Made by a program: the position numbers and the translations under genes | The notes under the pieces: model-generated | Databases searched by the model: none | What the model was told of the DNA's origin: nothing | The model's input: the letters and a program-made list of their open reading frames with translations, nothing else | Source: Nocardia wallacei | Lineage (GTDB): Bacteria > Actinomycetota > Actinomycetes > Mycobacteriales > Mycobacteriaceae | Assembly (NCBI RefSeq): GCF_029868745.1 | Contig: NZ_JARWOP010000231.1 | Span: 1 to 51,652 of the forward strand | Reading direction: 5' to 3' | DNA: 51,652 nt | Part shown: in pieces, positions 18,267 through 34,561 of the stretch | Layout: every line of letters begins with the position of its first letter | Position numbering within the stretch: position 1 is the stretch's first letter

Positions 18267-18596
18267 TCAGCGCCGGGCTTCCTGGGTGAAGACCACCTCA
18301 CAGGCAACCGGGTCCACACGGTCGGCGAGTTCGTTCACCCGGGTGGAGAAGGCCTGGAATTCGGGGCGGGCGCGTGCTTCGTCGTACAGTTCCCGGCTCT
18401 CCCACTGCCCGTAGTTCACCAGGCGGGTGGAGTCGGCCGTGCGATGCAGGTTCGCCGAGACGAAACCGGGTTGCAGGGCGATGAAATCGGCAGTGGTGCT
18501 TTGGATTTCGGCCAGCAGGGCATCGCAGTTCGATGGTTGGACGTGCAGGGTGATGATCAGTGTCAGGACACCGGACCGGGTCGTGGGGACGGACAT
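18267..18596 (-). CDS. Antibiotic biosynthesis monooxygenase (ABM) family protein
   Basis: The 109-residue protein fits the dimeric ferredoxin-like ABM fold: LTLIITLHVQPSNCDALLAE (first strand and helix), a middle FVSANLHRTADSTRLVNYGQ and the helix ELYDEARARPEFQAFSTRV. Such proteins act as cofactor-free monooxygenases or quinol/haem-handling enzymes, or have unknown roles. The length is typical. It is transcribed away from argC, with about 120 bp between them. No partner biosynthetic gene lies nearby, so its substrate is unknown. Confidence 0.85.
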   Translation of the reverse strand: MSVPTTRSGVLTLIITLHVQPSNCDALLAEIQSTTADFIALQPGFVSANLHRTADSTRLVNYGQWESRELYDEARARPEFQAFSTRVNELADRVDPVACEVVFTQEARR

Positions 18597-18688
18597 GGAG
18601 GCTCCCTGTTCGTTCGCTGACTGCGGGGCCGAGGCTAGTAGTAATAAGCGCGCATATCAACTGCCCGCGCCCACCCACCCGTGAATGA

Positions 18689-24034
<5,346 letters not shown>

Positions 24035-24038
<4 letters not shown>

Positions 24039-24541
24039 GAGCGGGGAAGGCCAAAGCGGGTCCCGCGATCGCGCGGACCCGGGCCGGGCGGCAGCAGCGG
24101 ATCGTGGAGTTGTTGTCCGCCAACGCGGTGCGCAGTCAGAGCGAGCTGGCGGCCTTGCTGGCGGCCGAGGGCATCGAGACCACGCAGGCCACGCTGTCGC
24201 GCGATCTCGACGAACTGGGTGCGGTGAAACTGCGCGCCGCGGACGGCGGCGCGGGCATCTATGTGGTTCCGGAGGACGGCAGCCCGGTCCGTGGCGTCAC
24301 GGGCGGCACCGACCGGCTGTCGAAACTCCTCGGCGATCTGCTGGTCTCCACCGACCACAGCGGCAACATCGCCGTGCTGCGCACCCCGCCGGGCGCCGCG
24401 CACTTCTTGGCCAGCGCCCTGGACCGCGCCTCTCTCCCCGAGGTGGTCGGCACCATCGCCGGTGACGACACCGTCGCCGTCATCGCCCGCGAACCGCTCA
24501 CCGGCGCGGAGCTGGCCGCGAAGATCGAACAGCTGGCCTGA
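24035..24541 (+). CDS. argR: Arginine repressor
   Basis: The 168-residue protein is ArgR, the arginine-dependent regulator of the cluster. The N-terminal winged helix has [20 protein letters not shown] and [18 protein letters not shown] (the S-R recognition helix). The C-terminal hexamerisation and arginine-binding domain has [14 protein letters not shown]. It should bind the repeats before argC and argG, so it represses its own operon. The ATG at 24035 gives a short basic N-terminus ([18 protein letters not shown]), as in mycobacterial ArgR. Confidence 0.95.
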
Positions 24542-24561
24542 CCCCGGTTATGCATGGGATT

Positions 24562-24581
24562 GCATCGTCATGCATAATCAT
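24562..24581 (+). promoter_or_regulatory. ArgR operator (ARG box) upstream of argG
   Basis: GCATCGTCATGCATAATCAT matches the argC site at 17 of 20 positions and has the same embedded CATAAT (-10, 24573-24578). An extra ATGCAT lies immediately upstream at 24550-24555, possibly a second half-site. Transcription should start near 24585, leaving a leader of about 75 nt before argG, which has an AGGAG. Confidence 0.75.
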
Positions 24582-24661
24582 TTGTCAGTGGCGGGAGCCG
24601 TCCGGGGAGGCGGCGGGCATGCAGACTTGGATACGCACGAAAACCTGAGGAGCTTACAGAA

Positions 24662-27349
<2,688 letters not shown>

Positions 27350-27362
27350 CAGGCGCGCCGGT

Positions 27363-27368
27363 TATCCT
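27363..27368 (+). promoter_or_regulatory. Leaderless -10 element (TATCCT) of the SMR gene
   Basis: TATCCT ends 6 nt before the ATG at 27375, and no ribosome-binding site lies between. The gene therefore appears to have its own leaderless promoter although it lies only 25 bp after argH. Confidence 0.55.
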
Positions 27369-27374
27369 GCGGCC

Positions 27375-27698
27375 ATGACCTTCCTGCTGCTGGTGCTGGC
27401 CATCGCGTCCGAGGTGACGGCCACGGTGTCGTTGAAATTGTCCGAGGGGTTCAGCAAACTGACGCCCTCGATCGTGGTGGTGGTCGGGTATGCGGGCGCG
27501 TTCTTCTTCTTGTCGCAGGCATTGAAGCGGGGGATGTCCATCGGCGTCGCGTATGGGGTGTGGTCGGCCATCGGGGTGGCGGCCGTGGCCACCATCGGGG
27601 CGTTGTTCCTCGACGAAGGCCTGACCCCGGTGCAGATCGGCGGGATCGGGCTGGTGATTCTCGGCGTGCTCGCCCTGGAACTGGGCGCCGCGCACTGA
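27375..27698 (+). CDS. Small multidrug resistance (SMR) transporter
   Basis: The 107-residue protein has four hydrophobic helices and the conserved glutamate in LAIASEVTATVSLKLSEGF (residue 13), which couples proton entry to export of lipophilic cations in EmrE/Mmr proteins. AYGVWSAIGVA and GIGLVILGVLALE match the helix 3-4 signatures. It is likely a quaternary-ammonium exporter working as a dimer. A single SMR gene is consistent with the homodimeric EmrE/Mmr type. It ends 4 bp from the convergent threonine ammonia-lyase gene. Confidence 0.93.
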   Translation: MTFLLLVLAIASEVTATVSLKLSEGFSKLTPSIVVVVGYAGAFFFLSQALKRGMSIGVAYGVWSAIGVAAVATIGALFLDEGLTPVQIGGIGLVILGVLALELGAAH

Positions 27699-27702
27699 TC
27701 GC

Positions 27703-28926
27703 TCAATCTTGTACGCGCACCGGGTATCCCGCGGTTTCCAGAGCGTCCAGCACGTCGTCGCGGTGGGTGGCGCCGCGGGTCTCCAGGGTGAGCAGCACCT
27801 CGACCTCGTCGATGGCCAGCCAGGCCCCGGTGCGCGAGTGCACGACATCGAGCACGCTCGCCCCGGTGTCGCCGACCGCGGCCAGGAGCCTGCCCAGGCT
27901 CCCGGGACGATCCGAAATTGTCACGCGCACAGCAAGATAACGCCCGGCCGCGCTCAGCCCGTGCCCGATGAGCCGGGTGAGCAACAGCGGATCCACATTG
28001 CCGCCGGACAGTATCGCGCACACCGGGCCGCGCAGATCCAGTTCGTCGGCGCGGCTCATCAGCGCGGCGACCGCGGCGGCCCCGGCCGGTTCGACGATCA
28101 GTTTGGCGCGCTCCATGCACAGCAGCAGCGCGCTCGACAGCGCGTCCTCGTCGACGGTCACGATCGACACCCGATCGGCGACGTGCGCGAACGGCACCTC
28201 GCCGGGCAGGCCTACCGCGATTCCGTCGGCCATGGTCGACATCCGTTCCAGCGCAACGGGTTTACCCGCTGCCAGCGACTCCGGCCAGGCCGCCGCCTGC
28301 GCGGCCTGCACGCCGATCACGCGGACCTCGGGGGCCAGGTGGCGCAGCGCGACGACCACCCCGGCGAGCAGCCCGCCGCCACCGGTCGGCACGACGACGG
28401 TGCCCACCTCCGGCAACTGCTCCAGGATCTCCAGCGCCACGGTGGCCTGGCCCGCGACGATATCGGGGTGGTCGAAGGGATGGATCAACGTCGCGCCGGT
28501 CTGTTCCGCGAAATCCATTGCCGCGGTGAGGGATCGGTCGATGCTGTCGCCGACCTGGTGCACGGTGGCGCCGTAGGCCCGGGTGGCGGCCAACTTCGGC
28601 AGCGAGGCGCCGATGGGCATGAACACCGTCGAGTCGATGCCGAGCGTGGTCGCGGACCAGGCGACGCCCTGCGCGTGGTTACCGGCGCTGGCCGCCACCA
28701 CGCCGCGCCGCCGGTCGGCCGCGGGCAGATTCGCGATCCGGTGGTAGGCGCCGCGCGGCTTGAACGAGCCCGTGCGCTGCAGGTTTTCGCATTTCAGCCG
28801 CACCTCGAGGCCGGTCCGCTCCGACAGCACCCGGGAGGCCACGAGCGGCGTGCGCCGGATGACCGGCGCCAGTTGCTTCGCCGCCGCCTCGATGTGGTCC
28901 AACCCGATGGATTCCATGGCCGACAT
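27703..28926 (-). CDS. ilvA: Threonine ammonia-lyase with C-terminal ACT domain
   Basis: The enzyme deaminates threonine to 2-oxobutanoate, feeding isoleucine synthesis or threonine breakdown. The 407-residue protein has the PLP lysine in RTGSFKPRGAYH (residue 56), SAGNHAQGVAW, the phosphate-cup PTGGGGLLAGV and ILSGGNVDP. A single ACT-type domain follows (about residues 325-407: RYLAVRVTISDRPGSLGRLL). This one-ACT form is smaller than the 500-residue two-ACT biosynthetic IlvA and is often called the catabolic or actinobacterial type. It is divergent from a GntR regulator, which may control it. Confidence 0.93.
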   Translation of the reverse strand: MSAMESIGLDHIEAAAKQLAPVIRRTPLVASRVLSERTGLEVRLKCENLQRTGSFKPRGAYHRIANLPAADRRRGVVAASAGNHAQGVAWSATTLGIDSTVFMPIGASLPKLAATRAYGATVHQVGDSIDRSLTAAMDFAEQTGATLIHPFDHPDIVAGQATVALEILEQLPEVGTVVVPTGGGGLLAGVVVALRHLAPEVRVIGVQAAQAAAWPESLAAGKPVALERMSTMADGIAVGLPGEVPFAHVADRVSIVTVDEDALSSALLLCMERAKLIVEPAGAAAVAALMSRADELDLRGPVCAILSGGNVDPLLLTRLIGHGLSAAGRYLAVRVTISDRPGSLGRLLAAVGDTGASVLDVVHSRTGAWLAIDEVEVLLTLETRGATHRDDVLDALETAGYPVRVQD

Positions 28927-28933
28927 GCTGCCA

Positions 28934-28961
28934 GACGATTGCCGATCGTTTCGTGATCGTC
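28934..28961. promoter_or_regulatory. Inverted repeat between threonine ammonia-lyase and GntR genes
   Basis: GACGAT (28934-28939) and ATCGTC (28956-28961) are inverted repeats, with two further GATCG cores between them. The position between divergent genes suits a GntR operator. The match is short and no consensus was tested. Confidence 0.35.
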
Positions 28962-29007
28962 ACATCGGCGACCGCTGCCGAAAACACCGCCGCCATACCG
29001 TCACGAC

Positions 29008-29736
29008 ATGCCTCCACGACGACGCTCGGCGTTACTCGCGAAGCTGGTGGTCGACGAACCGGGCCGGCCGCAGATCATCCTCGGTGAACTGCGACGGGTG
29101 ATTCTCGACGGCGCGGTGCCGCCGGGCACCGTGATCCCGCTGCGCGAGGTGGCCGAACTGTTCGACGTCAGCCACATCCCGGTCCGCGAGGCGCTGAAGA
29201 TACTCATCGGTGAGGGCCTCGTCGCGCACCAACCGCATTCGGGATACACGGTGGCACAGCTGACCGCGAGCGAACTGCGCGAGATGTACCTGGTCCGCCA
29301 GGCATTGGAGGAGGCGTCGCTGGCCGCGGCCGTCAGCCACGCCACCTCCGTGGATCGAGCCGCGCTGCTGGAGGTGAACGCGGCGCTGGAACAGGCCATC
29401 CGCGACGACGATCCGGTCGGCTACCACCGCCGGTCTCGTCAGTTCCACCTCGCCCTGTCCCGGCCCTCCCGCATGTTCCGGCTGCTGCATCTGCTCGAAT
29501 CCGCCTGGAACATCACCGAACCCGTGCAGTCGATGGTGCATGTGTCGCGGGCCGACCGCGTGCGGCTGCACACCGACCACGCGCTGATGCTGGACGCCTT
29601 CCTCGCCCAGGATGTGCAGCGACTACTCACTGTCGCGCAACGCCACCACTCCCGGCTCGAGTCGGTACTGGCGACACTGCCCACCGACACCGGCCTCCTC
29701 GCACCACCGGACGGCGTCTCGTTCGCATGGCCTTAG
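29008..29736 (+). CDS. GntR-family regulator, FadR/VanR-type
   Basis: The 242-residue protein has a GntR winged helix (about residues 20-85: ILGELRRVILDGAVPPGT, SHIPVREALKILIGEGLV, HSGYTVAQLTASEL) and an all-helical FCD effector domain (about 90-220; MYLVRQALEEASLAAAVS, HRRSRQFHLALSRPS, HTDHALMLDAF) with the conserved Asp/His positions that often bind a metal and a carboxylate. It is divergent from the threonine ammonia-lyase gene, so an amino acid or oxo acid ligand is possible. The target is inferred, not seen. Confidence 0.9.
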   Translation: MPPRRRSALLAKLVVDEPGRPQIILGELRRVILDGAVPPGTVIPLREVAELFDVSHIPVREALKILIGEGLVAHQPHSGYTVAQLTASELREMYLVRQALEEASLAAAVSHATSVDRAALLEVNAALEQAIRDDDPVGYHRRSRQFHLALSRPSRMFRLLHLLESAWNITEPVQSMVHVSRADRVRLHTDHALMLDAFLAQDVQRLLTVAQRHHSRLESVLATLPTDTGLLAPPDGVSFAWP

Positions 29737-29758
29737 CGCGACGGCATTCCCCCGGGCA

Positions 29759-30310
29759 CTATTCGACCTCGACGCTCTCGACCACCCCGAGCACCCCGGA
29801 CAACCAAGGCGTATAACGCTGCGGATCGGCGACCATGGCGTCGGCGAGGTCGCTCGGCCACACCCAGGCGTAGTCGGCGATCTCCGCCGGATCGGGACGC
29901 GGGGGCGCGCCGTCGAACCGGCCGACCAGCACGTGATCCCATTCGTGCTCGACGCGGCCGGTGCCGGGATCGGCCGCCCGGTAGGTAAACGTGCCCACCT
30001 CGGACAGCGTGCTGTAGATCCCCAGCTCCTCCACGAGCCGCTCCGCCGCGGCATCGGCCAGGTCGCTGCCCGGCGCCGGATGGCCGCAGCAGGTATTGGT
30101 CCACAACAGCGGGAATCGGGTCTTGACCGCGGCGCGCTGCTGCAGAAGCACCCGCCCGTCGGCATCGAACAACAACACCGAGAATGCGCGGTGCAGGCGG
30201 CCCGGCGCGGCGTGCGCCTGGGCCACCGGGCACGCGCCGACCGCGCGGCCCTGTTCGTCCACCAGTTCGACGGGCAGGGCCTCGCGGTCGATCGTCGAGT
30301 CGATGGTCAC
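29759..30310 (-). CDS. idi: Isopentenyl-diphosphate delta-isomerase, type I
   Basis: This 183-residue Nudix-fold enzyme interconverts IPP and DMAPP, the C5 units of terpenes. It shows the catalytic cysteine region LLWTNTCCGHPAPG (residue 75 by position before GHP), the Nudix-like AAAERLVEELGI, and the catalytic glutamate in EHEWDH (about 123). The GTG start overlaps the methyltransferase stop in GTGA, making it the last gene of the encapsulin/2-methylisoborneol operon. Its likely role there is to balance DMAPP and IPP for geranyl diphosphate. It converges on the GntR gene 22 bp away. Confidence 0.95.
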   Translation of the reverse strand: MTIDSTIDREALPVELVDEQGRAVGACPVAQAHAAPGRLHRAFSVLLFDADGRVLLQQRAAVKTRFPLLWTNTCCGHPAPGSDLADAAAERLVEELGIYSTLSEVGTFTYRAADPGTGRVEHEWDHVLVGRFDGAPPRPDPAEIADYAWVWPSDLADAMVADPQRYTPWLSGVLGVVESVEVE

Positions 30311-31179
30311 CTACCTACCTTATCCGCGGCGATCAGCAAATACTGGAAACTTCCCTCCCGATAGGCGGTGAGGAACGGCTTCTCCACACCGGTGGCCAGC
30401 TCGGAATGGGTGCGCAGATCCCAGTAGGGGATGGTGGCCGGGGTCAGATCGGTGACGCCGACCGGGACCAGGCCGTTCGCGGCCAAGGCCCGGAAGTACT
30501 CGCCGCGCGGGTGGATCATGCAGCCGTAGTGGGCGTCGATCCAGCTCACCGAGGACGACTTGCCGCCCGTTACGTCGTTGGAGCAGCCGGTGATGCAGAC
30601 ATAGCGCCCGCCCGGTTCCAGCAGGCGCGCGAATTCACCGAACAGATCGTGCAGATCGACGTACATGGTCGTCTCGTTGGTCCAGATCCCGCGCTTGCTG
30701 CCCGAGTCGAAGCCGGTCTCGAGCATGTTCTTGAAGTGGAACTGCACCATGTCGGCGACGCCGCGCTTGCGGGCCTGATCGTTGGCGAAGCCGACCTGGT
30801 ACTCCGAGATCGTCACGCCGTCCACCCGGCAACCGAAGCGCTGGTTGGCCATGATGCTGGTGCCACCGCGCCCGCAGCCGGCATCGAGCAGCCGATCGCC
30901 GGGGCGGACGTCACCGAGATGGTCGAGCAGCAGGTCGGCCTGGGCGGTTTCGAGCCGGTGCAGTTCGCGCACGATCCGGTCCTGCCGGGTGTCGTCCGGC
31001 CCCTCCAGCACCGACCAGTCCGGCTCGCCGATCCCGTAGTGGTGGTGGTAGAGCCCGTCGACGTCACCGAGTTTGATGTTGACCCGGTCGTCGTTGGGGT
31101 TGTTGTTCCAATATTCGGCGACCGAGCGCTGGTAACTGCTGTGCAGGACACCATCGGTCTCGCGGTCGAGCATCGTCAT
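30307..31179 (-). CDS. Geranyl diphosphate 2-C-methyltransferase
   Basis: The 290-residue SAM-dependent enzyme has motif I LLDAGCGRGGTS (about residues 97-108) and family-specific stretches such as YWNNNPNDDRVNIKLGDVDG, LYHHHYGIGEPDW and WTNETTMYVDLHDLF. These identify the enzyme that methylates C2 of geranyl diphosphate in 2-methylisoborneol synthesis. It lies between the cyclase gene (68 bp upstream) and idi (4-nt overlap), the expected pathway context. It supplies the unusual C11 substrate of the neighbouring cyclase. Whether it enters the shell is unknown, as it has no disordered extension. Confidence 0.94.
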   Translation of the reverse strand: MTMLDRETDGVLHSSYQRSVAEYWNNNPNDDRVNIKLGDVDGLYHHHYGIGEPDWSVLEGPDDTRQDRIVRELHRLETAQADLLLDHLGDVRPGDRLLDAGCGRGGTSIMANQRFGCRVDGVTISEYQVGFANDQARKRGVADMVQFHFKNMLETGFDSGSKRGIWTNETTMYVDLHDLFGEFARLLEPGGRYVCITGCSNDVTGGKSSSVSWIDAHYGCMIHPRGEYFRALAANGLVPVGVTDLTPATIPYWDLRTHSELATGVEKPFLTAYREGSFQYLLIAADKVGR

Positions 31180-31247
31180 CGCAGATCATCCTCTCGAACC
31201 TGGTAGTGCCGGGTCGTGCGCGAATGAGATATCGAAATACGGTTTCG

Positions 31248-32687
31248 TCAGCTCTGGTCGTGATAGCGGCGGCTGTCGGCGTGCCAGGCGCGGTTGCCGC
31301 CCATCCAGCCCCACAGGCCGCCCAGGAAGCGCCGCAGTTGGGGGGTGGCCGCGGCGGCTAGCACCGCCGCCTCCCCTTCGAAGCGGTGCACCAGTTCGTC
31401 GTGGATCTCGGCCGTGCGCCGCACCGCCTCCCGGCGCGGGCAGTTCTCTTCCGCAGCAAGCACTGTCGGCAGATTGAACTCCCGGCCGTTCGACAGATCC
31501 TCGCGGGCCATCGAGTACAGGTCGTTGACCATCTGCGCGGCCAGTGCGGCCGTGGTGACCACGCGGCGGACGCGGGGATCGGTGTACTCCGGCGCGCTCA
31601 GCTCGTAGCCGCCGAGCACGTCGATCGGGGCCATGCATGGCAGGAAGCTGTGCGGTTGCCGGTTGGCCAGGTACTCCCACACCGGTGGCATCCGCCCGGC
31701 CGTCCGCCAGCCCGCCTCCGCGCCGAGCGCGATGAACCAGCCCCCGATCTCGGTGCGCAGCCGCGCCAGCTGCGCCGGCGTGGCGTAGTGCGACAGGTGC
31801 TCGAACGAGGTGCGGAATGCGCGCAGAATCGGATCGGCTTGCAGCGCGCGCTCCAACCGCTCCTGATACTCCGCCGGTAGGTGCACCGGATCTATTGCGG
31901 CCGCGGCCATTTCGAGTCGCGGCCCCAGCTCCGCCGCGGCGCTGGACGGGCTGCCGTCGGGGGCGCGGTCGTCGGCGTCCTCCTCACAGTAGTAGTCGTC
32001 TACCGACCATTCCGACACCGCGCATTTGGCGGCGGCGAGCAGCCGGTCCGGGTCGTCGCAGTCCGGATGCGCGAGCATGATCAGCCGCCCGAAATCGGCC
32101 TTGCGCAGCTCGTCCAGATTGCCCTCGTACAGGCCGATGCTCTCGGCCCACACCAGGATTCCCTCGTTCACCGCCGTGGCGAGCGCCGGATTGTCGCGCA
32201 GCGGCGGCGGGCAGTACAGCGGCGGGATATCGCGGGCCTCCGCCGTCGGACCCGTGCCTTCGGCGGACGGCCCGGCGTCCGCAGGAGCGTGCGCCGGTGT
32301 CGCCGTCCGGTGCCCGAATCGGGTGAGATCCGTGTGCCCCGACAGCAGGCGACTCAGCGGGGACTCGCCCGGCTCGCCCGCAGGCTCCGGCGGGCCGGAG
32401 CCGAGCGGGCGCTCGCCGTCGTCCGCGTCGCGCCGCGGCCGTAATAGCAGGCCGGACGCGCCGAGCCCGGTGGGCCCCAAGAGGCGATGCGGTGTGACGG
32501 CGTCGACCATGTCCGCGAATGGTGACGAAACCGACTGGGGCTCAGGGCTTTCCGAGGGGCTTTCCGGGTTGTCCGGCAGCGGTAACACGGCCGGGGGAGC
32601 GTGGTCCAGATTGGTCAGAAGCTTGGCGACGACCGCGGCCAGCTCGCCGGTGGCAGGCGGGGCCGCGGCGCGTGACAGCACCGACAT
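31248..32687 (-). CDS. 2-Methylisoborneol synthase (encapsulin cargo terpene cyclase)
   Basis: This class I terpene cyclase turns 2-methylgeranyl diphosphate into the earthy odorant 2-methylisoborneol. The 479-residue protein has a long Pro/Ser/Gly-rich, probably disordered N-terminus (residues 1-155). The catalytic alpha-helical domain follows, with the acidic motif VDDYYCEEDADD (D230, D231) and the NSE triad NDLYSMARE (N388, S392, E396). Within the N-terminus, HRLLGPTGLGASGLLL resembles a GPTG motif that I recall in streptomycete 2-methylisoborneol synthases and may direct loading into the shell. SPLSRLLSGHTDLTRFG is a second candidate. The ATG lies 15 bp after the encapsulin stop, with a GGGAG. 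Confidence 0.94.
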   Translation of the reverse strand: MSVLSRAAAPPATGELAAVVAKLLTNLDHAPPAVLPLPDNPESPSESPEPQSVSSPFADMVDAVTPHRLLGPTGLGASGLLLRPRRDADDGERPLGSGPPEPAGEPGESPLSRLLSGHTDLTRFGHRTATPAHAPADAGPSAEGTGPTAEARDIPPLYCPPPLRDNPALATAVNEGILVWAESIGLYEGNLDELRKADFGRLIMLAHPDCDDPDRLLAAAKCAVSEWSVDDYYCEEDADDRAPDGSPSSAAAELGPRLEMAAAAIDPVHLPAEYQERLERALQADPILRAFRTSFEHLSHYATPAQLARLRTEIGGWFIALGAEAGWRTAGRMPPVWEYLANRQPHSFLPCMAPIDVLGGYELSAPEYTDPRVRRVVTTAALAAQMVNDLYSMAREDLSNGREFNLPTVLAAEENCPRREAVRRTAEIHDELVHRFEGEAAVLAAAATPQLRRFLGGLWGWMGGNRAWHADSRRYHDQS

Positions 32688-32702
32688 GGCTGCTCACTCC
32701 CG

Positions 32703-34106
32703 TCAGTCGTGCCGGGCGACGAGGACATTGTCGAGGATCCCCAGCGCGTCGGGCACCAGCACGGCCGCCGAGTAGTAGCAGCTGACCAGGTACGAGATGA
32801 TCGACTGGTCGTCGATGCCCTTGAAGCGCACGTTGAGACTCGGCTCGTATTCGTCGGGGATGCCGGTCTGGTGCAGGCCGATCACGCCCTGTTCCTTCTC
32901 GCCGGTGCGCATGGCCAGGATCGAGGTGGTGTGTTTGTCGCTCACCGGGATCTTGCCGCACGGATAGATGGGCACGCCGCGCCAGGCCGGGAGGCGGTTG
33001 CCGTCGATCTCGACCGGGTCCGGATAGATGCCGCGACGGGTGCATTCGCGCCCGAACGCCGCGATCGCTTTCGGGTGTGCCAGAAAGAATTTCGTGCTGC
33101 GCCGCATGCTCAGCAACTCGTCCATGTCGTCGGGGGTGGGGCCGCCCGACTCGGTGTAGATGCGCTGTTTGAGATCGCAGTTGTGCAGCAGGCCGAAGTC
33201 GGGGTTGTTGACCAGGTCGTGTTCGCGGCGCTCCCGCAGGGCCTCGATGGTCAGCCGCAGCTGCTGTTCGATCTGGTTGTGCGGCTCGTTGAACAGGTCC
33301 GCGACGCGGGTGTGCACGCGCAGCACGCTCTGTGCCAGGCCCAGCTCGTACTCGCGCGGGGCGGCGTCGTAGTCGACGAAGGTGCCCTCGAGCAGCGGCT
33401 CGCCCGCGTGCCCGGAGGAGATCTCGATATTCGCCTCGCCGTGGTTGTTCTGGGGTCGCGACGGCGCCGACGCGAAGCGCGACAGCTGCTCGCTCAGCGC
33501 CGGTATCTCGTCGCGGGTGCGCTCGAACGCGGCGCGGGGGAGCGCGAGCAGGGTGGTGCGGGTGACGGTGGTGAGCGTGACCGGCCAGATGGCGTCGTCG
33601 TCGGTGAGCACGTCCTCGCCGAAATACGAACCGCTGCCGAGGATGCCGACCCGCGTGGTCTCGCCGTACTCGCCGGTGCCGAGCTTGCTCAGCTTGCCGT
33701 GCACGATGAGCAGGAGCTGGTCGATGGGGTTGCCGAATTCGGCGACGACCGTGCCCGGCTCCAGGTCGCGCTGCTCGAACTGCCGGGCGAGCGCGCCGAG
33801 CGCCTCCTCGTCGTCGAAACCGCGCAGCGGCGGCAGTTCCTGCAACTCCAGGGGAATGACCCGGGCCTGGCCGCCGTCGACGGCGAATTCGACCTCGCCG
33901 TTGCCGACGGTGTGGGTCAGGCGGCGGTTGACGCGGTAGATGCCGCCGTGCACCTGGACCCAGGGCAGCATGCGGGTCAGCCAGCGGGAACTGATGCCCT
34001 GCATCTGCGGTTCGGATTTGGTGGTGTGCGCGAGTTGGTGTGCGGCACCGGTGGACAGGCTCTTCTGCACGTGGTTCTCGGTCTGTGCCGGCAGTTCGAT
34101 GGTCAT
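32703..34106 (-). CDS. eshA: Family 2B encapsulin shell protein with cyclic-nucleotide-binding-like insertion (EshA type)
   Basis: The 467-residue protein combines an HK97-fold shell subunit with a cNMP-binding-like domain inserted at about residues 90-225. Family 2B encapsulins self-assemble into capsid-like compartments that house terpene cyclases; the Streptomyces representative was first named EshA. The shell parts are about residues 1-90 ([31 protein letters not shown]) and 240-467 ([59 protein letters not shown]). The insertion reads [13 protein letters not shown] then [10 protein letters not shown], but lacks the arginine usually seen in the phosphate cassette. I chose the ATG at 34106, after GAGGTGAGG; upstream in-frame starts give a Pro-rich extension. 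Confidence 0.93.
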   Translation of the reverse strand: MTIELPAQTENHVQKSLSTGAAHQLAHTTKSEPQMQGISSRWLTRMLPWVQVHGGIYRVNRRLTHTVGNGEVEFAVDGGQARVIPLELQELPPLRGFDDEEALGALARQFEQRDLEPGTVVAEFGNPIDQLLLIVHGKLSKLGTGEYGETTRVGILGSGSYFGEDVLTDDDAIWPVTLTTVTRTTLLALPRAAFERTRDEIPALSEQLSRFASAPSRPQNNHGEANIEISSGHAGEPLLEGTFVDYDAAPREYELGLAQSVLRVHTRVADLFNEPHNQIEQQLRLTIEALRERREHDLVNNPDFGLLHNCDLKQRIYTESGGPTPDDMDELLSMRRSTKFFLAHPKAIAAFGRECTRRGIYPDPVEIDGNRLPAWRGVPIYPCGKIPVSDKHTTSILAMRTGEKEQGVIGLHQTGIPDEYEPSLNVRFKGIDDQSIISYLVSCYYSAAVLVPDALGILDNVLVARHD

Positions 34107-34216
34107 GCTGCGGTCCTCACCTCGTAATTGCCACGGCGACGGCGACGGCGCCGGTGGTGGAGACAGGTCGATACGGCAGGCCGGGGGCCTGCTCAACTTG
34201 ACACTCGAGCGAAACT

Positions 34217-34236
34217 AAATGCGCGACAGCGCGTTT
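34217..34236 (-). promoter_or_regulatory. Inverted repeat upstream of the encapsulin operon
   Basis: AAATGCGC and GCGCGTTT form an 8-bp stem (one G-T pair) around GACA. It lies 110 bp upstream of the encapsulin ATG and could be an operator. No known regulator consensus is assigned. Confidence 0.35.
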
Positions 34237-34561
34237 CCAGCGAATCGATAGTAAGTCCCGGCACCGACAGGATGTGGCGGAATTCGCGAACCGAGGTGAA
34301 AAACCTTGTGCCATAACGATTGGTGATCGCTCGGCCGTCCGTTCAGCTGTTCGGCGCGTCGGCGGCGAATGCCCTCGGCGCGTCGGGGGCGGTACGTGCC
34401 GCCGCGTGCGGAGACAGGACGAGGAGTCGCCGGTGGGCATCGCAACGAACCGGCGAACCGCTCGTAACGAACGGGCGAACCGCTCGTTGCCGGATGCGTC
34501 CGGTCCGATGCCCGCGAAGTAGGCTGATGATGTGGCAAGCTCATCTGGACGCGCAGGGGTC

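Noticed and set aside
32703..34106. Crp-type transcription factor call for the encapsulin gene because of its cNMP-like domain
   Set aside because: No DNA-binding winged helix follows the domain. The flanking segments and operon context fit a Family 2B shell protein.
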